The notes under the pieces were generated by a model. The model did not search any database. It was not told the origin of the DNA and worked only from the letters and a program-made list of their open reading frames with translations. DNA of 64,000 bases from Luteibacter aegosomatissinici (lineage in GTDB: Bacteria > Pseudomonadota > Gammaproteobacteria > Xanthomonadales > Rhodanobacteraceae), in contig NZ_CP095742.1 in assembly GCF_023078495.1 (NCBI RefSeq), forward strand, positions 992,001 to 1,056,000, written 5' to 3'. The position numbers and the translations under genes are program-made. Positions within the stretch are counted from its first letter, which is position 1. The number at the start of each line of letters is the position of its first letter. This document shows, in pieces, positions 1 to 7,576 of the stretch.

Positions 1-595
1 AACGGCAGAAATCCCGCTCGTAGAGCGGCTGGCGCATGTAGCGGCCATCGCCCGGAATTGGGAATACCGGCGTCTTCGCCATGAAGCGCGACAGCCAGCC
101 AAAGTGCTTCGGGTCGAACCAGCCGAACATCAGCGTCGGGCGAAGCACGGTGTGGCGAATGCCGGACTCCACCACGAGCTTTTCCTGCGCCTTCTTGGTG
201 TTGGTGTAATCGTCGTTCGCGACGGACACCACGACCGATGAGCTGATATGCACCAGATAGGGAACGGCGTGGCGCTTGATGGCTTCCAGCACGATCTTCG
301 TGGCATCGATGTTGTTGCGGACGAACTCGGCCGTGAACTTGCTAGTGATCTGCGCGTGCAGCTGAACGACGCAGGCAGCGCCCTCGAGCGCTCCCTCCCA
401 TTCACCGTGCTCGGCGACATCGGCCTCGATGGCGACGACATCGGGATGCAGCTGGCGCAGGATCTCCATATTGTAAGTGTGCTTGTCGATGGCGACCAGG
501 TTGGTGAAGCCCTGCGACTTCAGTTCGACGATGAGGTTCTGGCCGACGAGTCCGGCCGCACCGGTCAGGACGATTTTTTCGTGCTTGGCAGGCAT
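1..595 (-). CDS. NAD-dependent epimerase/dehydratase, 3' end outside window
   Basis: Extended short-chain dehydrogenase likely to act on a nucleotide sugar or similar substrate. About 198 residues are visible and the carboxyl end lies beyond base 1. The N-terminus carries a Rossmann glycine motif (TGAAGLVGQN), and a Ser...YTNTK catalytic set follows near residue 120. The start at 595 lies 3 bases after the stop of the upstream SDR gene. This makes it the last visible gene of the arabinose-lipid operon. It might modify the sugar further or make another sugar; the substrate cannot be read from the sequence. Confidence 0.8.
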   Translation of the reverse strand, partial: MPAKHEKIVLTGAAGLVGQNLIVELKSQGFTNLVAIDKHTYNMEILRQLHPDVVAIEADVAEHGEWEGALEGAACVVQLHAQITSKFTAEFVRNNIDATKIVLEAIKRHAVPYLVHISSSVVVSVANDDYTNTKKAQEKLVVESGIRHTVLRPTLMFGWFDPKHFGWLSRFMAKTPVFPIPGDGRYMRQPLYERDFCR

Positions 596-598
596 GGC

Positions 599-1336
599 TT
601 AGAGACTGACTCGCTTGAAGATCAATTCGGGGACGGCGCGGATGATCGTCATAATGACGAACCAGAACCATGGCAGGTAGGCGACTGGCGCGCCCTTATC
701 CACGGCCTTGACGATGCCTGCGGCGACCGCGTCGGGCTTGGCCCACAGCGTACCCTTCTTGAAATCGCGGGTCATGGGCGTATCGACAAAGCCGGGCTTG
801 ATCGTCACGACGTCCACGCCACGCTTTGAGAGGCGCTGGCGCAGCCCGCTCATGAAGGTGCTGACGGCGGCCTTGGCCGAGCCGTAAAGGTAGTTGCTCG
901 CGCGGCCACGATCGCCGGCGACCGACGAGATCACCGCGATGCTACCGCGACCGGCCCTCTCCATGCGGTTGGCGATCAAGGTGAGCAAGGCGATGGTGGA
1001 TGTAGCGTTGGTGGCGAACTCGGCCATCGCCGTCTCGACCGAGGCTTCGCAGGCCTTCTGGTCCGGGAGCGTCCCGTGCGCGACAAGGACAACGTCAACG
1101 TCGCCAAGCGCGGCCCAGGCCGAGTCCAGCACGGCCTCGTGGCGGCCGAGGTCGTTCATATCGAGGGCATCCCGGCCGACATCGGCCGCGCCTCGTATGC
1201 GCAGGTCCTCGACGACCGTATCCAGGCGCGCCGGGGTGCGCGCGACAAGGTGCAGGCGTGAACCTCGTTCGGCGTAAATTCGCGCCGTGGCCTCTGCAAT
1301 GGCCGAGGTGGCGCCGATGATGAGTACTCGCTGCAT
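599..1336 (-). CDS. SDR oxidoreductase, DprE2-like (decaprenylphospho-2-keto-ribose reductase type)
   Basis: A 245-residue classical SDR. It has a nucleotide-binding GATSAIAE motif at residues 8-15 and a catalytic Ser-Tyr-Lys set (SSVAG near 134, YGSAK near 149). A hydrophobic C-terminal stretch (WFWFVIMTII) could rest on the membrane, as in DprE2. It lies next but one to a convincing DprE1 homologue, so the likely role is NADH-dependent reduction of the 2'-keto polyprenyl-phosphoribose to the arabinose epimer. The start at 1336 was preferred to an in-frame start 42 bases upstream because it begins directly with the Rossmann strand and sits 2 bases after the preceding stop. The pathway role is inferred from context and family. 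Confidence 0.8.
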   Translation of the reverse strand: MQRVLIIGATSAIAEATARIYAERGSRLHLVARTPARLDTVVEDLRIRGAADVGRDALDMNDLGRHEAVLDSAWAALGDVDVVLVAHGTLPDQKACEASVETAMAEFATNATSTIALLTLIANRMERAGRGSIAVISSVAGDRGRASNYLYGSAKAAVSTFMSGLRQRLSKRGVDVVTIKPGFVDTPMTRDFKKGTLWAKPDAVAAGIVKAVDKGAPVAYLPWFWFVIMTIIRAVPELIFKRVSL

Positions 1337-1338
1337 GA

Positions 1339-2964
1339 TTATTCCGGACGGGTCTTGACGGGATTCGGTGGGCTGCACGCCGACATGGCGCCGGCAGGGC
1401 TATTCACGACGTAACCATCGTAATCGACAGGCAAATCGGACTCGGTCTGTGGCGCGCGGGCGCGGATGGCTGCGCCGATGATTGTACCGCGCCGATTGGC
1501 CAGCAATATGAGCGAGGGCATCGGGCTGAGTGCGGGCATCACCGCCAAGCGCAGCACCGGGCTCGCCCCTTGGCCCGGCACGATGCTTGCCGGTGCGAAG
1601 CACCGGGAGCGCTCGATGACCTGACCCATCAGGGAGTGCAGGCCTGCAAGCGCCCCGTACCCAAAGACACCGAGCCCCGCGTCGCGCGCCGCAAGCGCGG
1701 TGCCGAGGACCTCGACCGGCCTGGGGTAGATAGCGACCAGCGTGGCCGGATCGTGGATCTGCAACTCCAGGGCGAGTGCAGCGAGTTCTCGCTCGTGCAA
1801 GACCGTGGATTGCGGGCGGACGGCAGTCACCTGCGCGGGTAGCCCCGCTACTAGGACGGCCATGGGTACCCACGCAGGTGCGCCGCGAGGCGCAAATCGG
1901 GGGAGGAGAGCGGCGATGGTCCCCGCCCAGGCAGTGAGGACGGGCGTCGTGTAGCGCCCAGACAGGGCGCTGACCGGGCCCAGATCGATACGGCCGACGG
2001 CGGCGGCGAGAGCCGACGCACAGACAAATAGCGCGAACATCGCCAGGGCGAGCCTAAGCGGCTCATCATGTCTTACCTGCCAGGCGCGCGCGCTGGCGAA
2101 GGTCACTGCCACGAGCGTGGCTAGACCAACGAGCATCGAGATCACCAGCGATGTTCGGCTGACTTCCAGCATGGCGCCGACGGGGCTTCCAAGATAGAGA
2201 AGAAGAAACTCTCCGACCAAGGCGGGATGTGCACGTGCCGCGACCAGCGAGCCGCCGCTCGCGCCGTGATAGCCGAGCCTCGCCGTGATGAGGGCCGCGC
2301 CGGCAAGTGCCAGGGCGGTGACTGTGTAGCGCCAGCGCATGCGAAGGCAGATCGCCAGTGCCGCAATCATGGGTGCCGCGAGAACACCATTCGCCATGCT
2401 TCCGGCAGCGAGCACCGCGCTGGCGCATGCCAGCGCGAACGGCATGGCGGGGCGGGTGGCCGTAACGGTGGCCGCCGTGCCGATACATGCCGTGAGAGGC
2501 AAGAGGCAGGCAAGGAAAAACTGAGGTTGGAAGGCCCAGGTAAAGTTTTGTGCTTGGGACCAGAACGAAAGCAGGCCGATAACGAGCGCGTACCACGGAA
2601 TTCGCTCGCCTGCCGACCACGCTGGGGTCAGCCTGCGTACCGCGAAGCAGACGCACGCGGCGGCGAGCGCGGCAAGCACGACATTCGCAACAAGGGGCAG
2701 TATGCCAATGCCATGTCCCCACGCCATATCGGCATAAAAGAACAGCCGGGTGAGCACGATCCGGTGCTCATTATGGAACTCCCACCAGGCGCTTGCGTCA
2801 CCATCGCGTGCGCGCAGGAAGAAGGCGACTTCACCATCCCAAGCATCCCAGAACGGCACGGGGCTGTATGCGCGAACGATGCCAGTGATCAGCAGGCCGA
2901 TGAAGCACAGGGCAACGCCAAGCGTCAGGATGGTTCGGGAGGAAACCCTCAGTCGCGGAATCAT
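1339..2964 (-). CDS. Multi-pass membrane protein, candidate GT-C glycosyltransferase
   Basis: A 541-residue protein with about ten hydrophobic segments spread over residues 10-390 and a hydrophilic C-terminal part. Near the N-terminus, after the first membrane helix, it has FWDAWDG and then HNEHR. Acidic and His-bearing first loops like this are typical of lipid-phosphate-sugar-dependent GT-C enzymes. It overlaps the upstream DprE1-like gene by 4 bases (ATGA), which suggests coupled translation. Given its place inside a polyprenyl-phospho-arabinose cassette, the best hypothesis is an arabinofuranosyltransferase that uses the lipid donor on the periplasmic side. A flippase or polymer-length protein is the alternative. 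No closer family was recognised. Confidence 0.65.
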   Translation of the reverse strand: MIPRLRVSSRTILTLGVALCFIGLLITGIVRAYSPVPFWDAWDGEVAFFLRARDGDASAWWEFHNEHRIVLTRLFFYADMAWGHGIGILPLVANVVLAALAAACVCFAVRRLTPAWSAGERIPWYALVIGLLSFWSQAQNFTWAFQPQFFLACLLPLTACIGTAATVTATRPAMPFALACASAVLAAGSMANGVLAAPMIAALAICLRMRWRYTVTALALAGAALITARLGYHGASGGSLVAARAHPALVGEFLLLYLGSPVGAMLEVSRTSLVISMLVGLATLVAVTFASARAWQVRHDEPLRLALAMFALFVCASALAAAVGRIDLGPVSALSGRYTTPVLTAWAGTIAALLPRFAPRGAPAWVPMAVLVAGLPAQVTAVRPQSTVLHERELAALALELQIHDPATLVAIYPRPVEVLGTALAARDAGLGVFGYGALAGLHSLMGQVIERSRCFAPASIVPGQGASPVLRLAVMPALSPMPSLILLANRRGTIIGAAIRARAPQTESDLPVDYDGYVVNSPAGAMSACSPPNPVKTRPE

Positions 2965-4265
2965 GCCTGGACGCGACGCCAGAAGCTGGATGAGAGGCCA
3001 GGGTCAATATAGGCGGCGAACGCCTCATGGGCGGGAAAGTAGCGTCGGAAGTTGTCGCCGGACATGCGCGCATCCTTCGCGGGATAGACGGCACCTCCCG
3101 CTGCCACGGTGATCTCATCGAGGCGATCAAGCAGTCGAAGCGTTGCGGTGCCTTGGAACGGAAAGTCCAGGGCGAGCGTTGCACCGGGGCGTGCGAAGGA
3201 GAGCATGCCGGGAGAAGTGCGGTCGCCGAATTGTTTCAGAACGGCCAGGAATGAGCCTGTGCCTGAGTCGGCGATAGCCTTGATAAGGTCGCGCACGGCC
3301 TCGTCCGCGCCGATAGGCGGGACCACGCATTGGTACTGGAGGAACCCTTTGGGCCCGTACATGCGGTTCCAGTGGGCAATGCCGTCCAGGGGGTAGAAAA
3401 ATGGCTGGTAATGAGACGTCGCATGCGTCACGGGCTTGCGTTGCTTGTGGAAGTAGAGCTGATTGAACGCGCGCAGCGAAAGGCTATTGATCAGGGAAAG
3501 CGGCGGCGTGACCGGCATGGACAAGGTCCGCGCGGGTGCGCCAGGGCGGCGATCGGGTCTCGCCGGCGCGTGGTTGGCCCTGCTAAATAATCCCCGGCCG
3601 AGCGCTTTTCCCCTGGCAACGCAATCGATCCAGGCCACCGTGTATTCATAGTCACGGTCGGACGCGGCGGACAGCGCGAAGAAGCCATCCAGATTGCCGA
3701 ACTTGTGAGACTCCGCGGACATCCATGGCCCTTGTACACGCCGGAGCTGGATCGAAGCCCAGGTGATGACGCCGGTCAGCCCGAGCCCCCCGATGGTTGC
3801 ACGGAACCAATCCGGATGCTCGTCAGGCGCGCAGCGCATCCTCGTGCCGTCCGTACGTACCAGTTCAAATGCGAGGACATGATGTCCGAATGTTCCAGCG
3901 CGGTGGTGGTTCTTCCCATGGACGTCGTTGGCGATGGCCCCGCCCACGGTGACGAATCGAGTGCCCGGCGTCACCGGCAGGAACCAGCCCTGCGGTACGG
4001 CGAGGTCCAGTATCTCCGAGAAGAGAACGCCTGCCTCGCAGGTGAGCACGCCGGTCACGGGGTCGAATGCGATGAAATGATCGAGCCCGCGCGCGGCCAG
4101 GAGGATCCCGTCGTCATTGAGGCAACTGTCCCCGTAGCTGCGTGCGTTCCCGATCGGGAGCATGAGCTTGCCACCAGTCGGAAGTGGTGCCCCTCGGTCG
4201 GAGAGCGGGATCACTACTTCCCGCGTCACCGGGTAGCGCCCCCATGAGCGACCTGTCCGGGCCAT
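2961..4265 (-). CDS. DprE1-like FAD-dependent polyprenylphospho-beta-D-ribose 2-oxidase
   Basis: A 434-residue VAO-type flavoprotein. Features shared with mycobacterial DprE1 include the FAD-domain GNARSYGD motif, the HGKNHH motif near residues 115-120, the substrate-domain stretch WNRMYGPKGFLQYQ, and the late lysine in PAKDARM (near 395) that corresponds to the substrate-contacting lysine. It oxidises the 2'-hydroxyl of polyprenyl-phosphoribose, the first half of its epimerisation to arabinose; the SDR gene downstream would do the second half. The start overlaps the stop of the HAD-UbiA gene (ATGA) and its end overlaps the next start. By my alignment from memory, the benzothiazinone-target cysteine of the mycobacterial enzyme is alanine here (LALDF near 362). 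Confidence 0.88.
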   Translation of the reverse strand: MARTGRSWGRYPVTREVVIPLSDRGAPLPTGGKLMLPIGNARSYGDSCLNDDGILLAARGLDHFIAFDPVTGVLTCEAGVLFSEILDLAVPQGWFLPVTPGTRFVTVGGAIANDVHGKNHHRAGTFGHHVLAFELVRTDGTRMRCAPDEHPDWFRATIGGLGLTGVITWASIQLRRVQGPWMSAESHKFGNLDGFFALSAASDRDYEYTVAWIDCVARGKALGRGLFSRANHAPARPDRRPGAPARTLSMPVTPPLSLINSLSLRAFNQLYFHKQRKPVTHATSHYQPFFYPLDGIAHWNRMYGPKGFLQYQCVVPPIGADEAVRDLIKAIADSGTGSFLAVLKQFGDRTSPGMLSFARPGATLALDFPFQGTATLRLLDRLDEITVAAGGAVYPAKDARMSGDNFRRYFPAHEAFAAYIDPGLSSSFWRRVQA

Positions 4266-5707
4266 CAGATGGCGAGCGCTACGATGATGGCCGCGATAAC
4301 ACCAATGATGCGGCTGGTCCGGTCCATGACCGCAAATACCACCGGGTCGTCATGCATGACCCCGCGATGCGCGATGGCCCACGTCCGGCTGATCCAGTAC
4401 AGCAGTAAGGGGCAAAGCATCCACAGGTAATGGGGGTGTTCGTACAGTTTCATGCTCGCGGTGCTGTCGACATATAGCGCGAGCACCAGCACGGCGAGAT
4501 AGCCGCTGGAGCCGCCAAGCGACTGAATGAGCGGGATATCGTCGACATCATAACCGCGCCCGCTAGCCTTCACCTTCCCGCTCGACTGGAGCGTGAGGAG
4601 CTCCACGTAACGCTTGACCATGGCCAGGCTGAGGAAGATGAACATTGAGAACGCGAGTAGCCAGAACGACGGCTTTGTATGCAACGCCGCTGTTCCCGCC
4701 AGGATGCGAGTGGTATAGAGCGTGGCGAGTACGACGACATCCAGCATCATGATGCGCTTGAGCTGGAATGAATAAGCGGTCGTCAGTACGAAATAGCCCA
4801 AAAGGACCGCCACGAACTGATGCGATACCACGAACGCCAGGCCAAAGCCGGCCACGAGCAGGAGCGCGGCGACGATCGGTCCTGCAATCAACGGTAGCGT
4901 GCCTGCTGCGAACGGGCGATGCCGCTTGCGGTGATGCTGTCGGTCCGAGGGGAGGTCGAGCAGGTCGTTGGTCAGGTATACGCTCGAAGCGCACAGGCCG
5001 AAACACAGGAAGGCAAGGATCGTGGTCGCGACGGCATCCACATCCAGTACGCGATGTGCCGCAAGCAGCGGCAGGAAGACCAGGGTATTCTTGATCCACT
5101 GATGGAGGCGCAGAGCCTTGGCCCATGCCCGAGCGCCGCCGCGCGTCACGACGAAACGCTTGCTCACGTGGGTGACGCGGCCGGCCGCCGTGGAAAGCGC
5201 GTGGCCATGTTCGACTACGAGTGCGTTGCGCGCGTGTTTCCACACAGCGAGGTCGACCGGTGCATTGCCGATGTAATCGAAGCCCTTCTCGCCGAAGCGT
5301 TCGACGAGGGCGGCGCCCTTGTTAGAGCCTGAGAGGTTTACGTCGCCATCGCTCGCTATAACATCATCGAACAGCGCTGCGTGCGCAGCAACAGGTTCGG
5401 CCAGTTTCACGTCCGACGCCGTGCACAGGAAGATCTGGCGTTGCGCGCGCTGTTGGTCCAGCCAATCCAGGACATCCCGGTTGTAAGGGAGCGAAGCCGG
5501 ATCGATATCGATGCGTAGCGCGATCTGCTTCTTGAGATACGCCTTACCACGCAGCAGCCACGCGAGCATAGGAAAGATCGATAGCGGTTGCCTGGCAAGC
5601 AGCGCCAGGGCCGATTCAACCAGCAGGTCGGACCGGATTAGCGTGCCGTCGAGATCGACGCAAAGCGGTGCGTCCGCCTCGGCTGCATTTTCTAGATTCA
5701 CCGCCAT
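4265..5707 (-). CDS. HAD-phosphatase/UbiA-prenyltransferase fusion, DPPR-synthase type
   Basis: A 480-residue two-domain protein. The N-terminal HAD domain has DLDGT (18-22), CTASD, an NKGAA lysine motif and GNAPVD. The C-terminal UbiA domain has about eight membrane segments, the NDLLDLPSDRQHH motif near 246 and YSFQLKR with a later KRYVEL near 311-370. These resemble the mycobacterial enzyme that joins phosphoribose from PRPP to decaprenyl phosphate. The HAD half could remove the 5'-phosphate, the next step. The start at 5707 was chosen because AGAAGGGGAAC precedes it and because an upstream in-frame start would overlap the etfA stop. It is the first gene of the arabinose-lipid operon, 47 bases after etfA. 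HAD motif IV reads GN rather than the usual GD. Confidence 0.87.
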   Translation of the reverse strand: MAVNLENAAEADAPLCVDLDGTLIRSDLLVESALALLARQPLSIFPMLAWLLRGKAYLKKQIALRIDIDPASLPYNRDVLDWLDQQRAQRQIFLCTASDVKLAEPVAAHAALFDDVIASDGDVNLSGSNKGAALVERFGEKGFDYIGNAPVDLAVWKHARNALVVEHGHALSTAAGRVTHVSKRFVVTRGGARAWAKALRLHQWIKNTLVFLPLLAAHRVLDVDAVATTILAFLCFGLCASSVYLTNDLLDLPSDRQHHRKRHRPFAAGTLPLIAGPIVAALLLVAGFGLAFVVSHQFVAVLLGYFVLTTAYSFQLKRIMMLDVVVLATLYTTRILAGTAALHTKPSFWLLAFSMFIFLSLAMVKRYVELLTLQSSGKVKASGRGYDVDDIPLIQSLGGSSGYLAVLVLALYVDSTASMKLYEHPHYLWMLCPLLLYWISRTWAIAHRGVMHDDPVVFAVMDRTSRIIGVIAAIIVALAI

Positions 5708-5754
5708 GTTCCCCTTCTCTACGACCCGCCACCGGAATGGTGGCGGGCTTTCCA

Positions 5755-6696
5755 TTAACCCAGCGCCGCTTCCAGCTCAGGCAGGATCTTGAACAGATCG
5801 CCCACAAGTCCGATATCGGCAATCTCAAAAATCGGCGCTTCCCCATCCTTGTTAATGGCGACGATGGTGCCGGCATCCTTAATGCCCGTCAGGTGCTGGA
5901 TAGCGCCCGAGATCCCCACGGCGATATACAGCTCCGGCGCGATGATCTTGCCGGTCTGGCCGACCTGCATTTCGTTCGGGACGTAGCCGGCATCGACGGC
6001 CGCGCGCGAGGCGCCGACACCTGCACCGATCTTGTCGGCGAAGCGGTAGATCACCTCGAAGTTCTCCTTCGAGCCGACGCCACGGCCGCCAGACACGACC
6101 TTGGCCGCGCCCTGCAGATCGGGGCGGTCGCTCTTGCCCTGCTGCAGGTTCACGAAGCGGGTGTGCGAGGGCAGGGCGACATCCAGTGCCAGTGCTTCGA
6201 CGGGCGCGTTGCCGGTGCTGGCCGCCGCCGGCCAGGAGGCCGTACGGATGGTGGCGACCACGGTGGAGGCGGCATCCACTTCGACGGTAACGATGGCGTT
6301 GCCAGCGTAGATCGGGCGCTTGAAGCTGTGCGGGCCTTCCACGGTCATGACGTCGCTGACCTGCGAGACGCCCAGAAGGGCGGCCACGCGCGGGGCGAGG
6401 TCCTTGCCAAAGGTGGTGGAGGGGGCGAAGACGTGGGTGTAGCCAGCAGCGGCCTTGGCCACCTGCGGCGCGAGGATGGCGGCGAGCGCGTGGGCGTTCT
6501 CGGCACGGGCCACGGTCAGCACCTTGCTGACACCGTCGATCTTCGCCGCTTCAGCGGCGATGGCGTCCGGGGCGTCGGAGAGGACGATGACATCGATGGC
6601 TTCCGGCTTCACCGCAGCAGCGGCGCTCGCGGCGCGCGCGGTCGCGGCGTTCAACTTGCCACCCAGGTGCTCGGCAATAACGAGGATCTTGCTCAT
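5755..6696 (-). CDS. etfA: Electron transfer flavoprotein alpha subunit
   Basis: A 313-residue ETF alpha subunit that holds the FAD of the soluble ETF heterodimer. ETF accepts electrons from acyl-CoA dehydrogenases and passes them to ETF-ubiquinone oxidoreductase. The C-terminal FAD domain is clear: [12 protein letters not shown], the QVGQTGK loop, and [20 protein letters not shown] followed by DIGLVGDLF. It lies 24 bases downstream of etfB. Its physiological partners are also in the window: ETF-QO at 11.7-13.3 kb and FadE at 42.3-44.8 kb. Confidence 0.97.
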   Translation of the reverse strand: MSKILVIAEHLGGKLNAATARAASAAAAVKPEAIDVIVLSDAPDAIAAEAAKIDGVSKVLTVARAENAHALAAILAPQVAKAAAGYTHVFAPSTTFGKDLAPRVAALLGVSQVSDVMTVEGPHSFKRPIYAGNAIVTVEVDAASTVVATIRTASWPAAASTGNAPVEALALDVALPSHTRFVNLQQGKSDRPDLQGAAKVVSGGRGVGSKENFEVIYRFADKIGAGVGASRAAVDAGYVPNEMQVGQTGKIIAPELYIAVGISGAIQHLTGIKDAGTIVAINKDGEAPIFEIADIGLVGDLFKILPELEAALG

Positions 6697-6720
6697 GGTA
6701 TGTGCTCCTGTCCGGCTGCT

Positions 6721-7467
6721 TTACAGCAGGCCCTTCTGCTTGAGGGCCGCGACCAGCTCGGCGGCATCGTTCACCATCACGCCCTTGCTGCGCTTGGGCG
6801 GGGCGGCGAAGTGGGTGGTCTTGATGTGGTCAGCGGCATCCACGCCGAGCGAGCCCAGTTCGATCACGTCGATCGGCTTGGACTTGGCCTTCATGATGTC
6901 CGGCAGCTTGATGAAGCGCGGCTCGTTCAGGCGCAGGTCGGTGGTGATGACTGCGGGCAGGTCGGCTTCGATCGTTTCCAGGCCGGCGTCCACCTCGCGG
7001 GTCACCGTGGCCTTGCCATCGGCAATCTCGACCTTGCTGGCGAACGTAGCCTGGGGGCGGTCCCACAGAGCGGCCAGCATCTGGCCGGTCTGGTTGGCAT
7101 CGTCGTCGATGGCCTGCTTGCCCAGGATGACCAGGCCCGGCTGTTCCGTTTCCACCAGCTTCAGGAACGTGCGGGCGGCCGTCAGGGGCGAGACGGCATC
7201 GGCGGTCTGCACGTGGATGGCGCGGTTGGCACCCATGGCCAGGCCGTTGCGCAGGTGGGCGGTGAGGTCCGCCGGGCCGATACCGACCACGATCACTTCC
7301 TCAGCCACGCCCTTCTCACGCAGGCGCAGGGCCTCCTCGAGGGCGATATCGTCAAACGGGTTGGCGGAGAGCTTCACGCCATCGGTGACGACGCCGGTAC
7401 CGTCGGGCTTGACCTGAATGCGGACGTTGTAGTCCACGACGCGCTTGTAGCCGACCAGAATCTTCAT
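6721..7467 (-). CDS. etfB: Electron transfer flavoprotein beta subunit
   Basis: A 248-residue ETF beta subunit starting MKILVGYKRVVDYNVRI, with the family motifs NPFDDIALEEALRL and LGKQAIDDDANQTGQMLA, which bind AMP and line the ETF interface. It pairs with EtfA, encoded immediately downstream. The upstream 109 bases contain a TATGAT hexamer (complement of 7524-7529) and a palindrome at 7489-7503, a plausible promoter-operator. In Xanthomonas the LPS locus is known to border etfA, and the same arrangement is seen here. Confidence 0.97.
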   Translation of the reverse strand: MKILVGYKRVVDYNVRIQVKPDGTGVVTDGVKLSANPFDDIALEEALRLREKGVAEEVIVVGIGPADLTAHLRNGLAMGANRAIHVQTADAVSPLTAARTFLKLVETEQPGLVILGKQAIDDDANQTGQMLAALWDRPQATFASKVEIADGKATVTREVDAGLETIEADLPAVITTDLRLNEPRFIKLPDIMKAKSKPIDVIELGSLGVDAADHIKTTHFAAPPKRSKGVMVNDAAELVAALKQKGLL

Positions 7468-7488
7468 TCTCGGTTCCTGTGTGAATGC

Positions 7489-7503
7489 CCGTTCAGCGAA
7501 CGG
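7489..7503. promoter_or_regulatory. Palindrome upstream of etfB, candidate operator
   Basis: CCGTTC-AGC-GAACGG is a perfect 6-bp-arm palindrome, 22 bases upstream of the etfB start and just downstream of a TATGAT -10-like hexamer on the minus strand. The position suits a repressor site. The binding protein is unknown; fatty-acid-responsive TetR regulators control etf genes in other Proteobacteria. Confidence 0.35.
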
Positions 7504-7576
7504 ACGTCAAAAATGGGCCCGTCATCATAGCGAATCTTGCCCCTGGCCTCCTGCCGCATCGCGGCAGGGTAGGCGC

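Noticed and set aside
5668-7530. A 620-codon plus-strand frame over etfBA
   Set aside because: It is antisense to both ETF genes, and its composition is that of a shadow frame.
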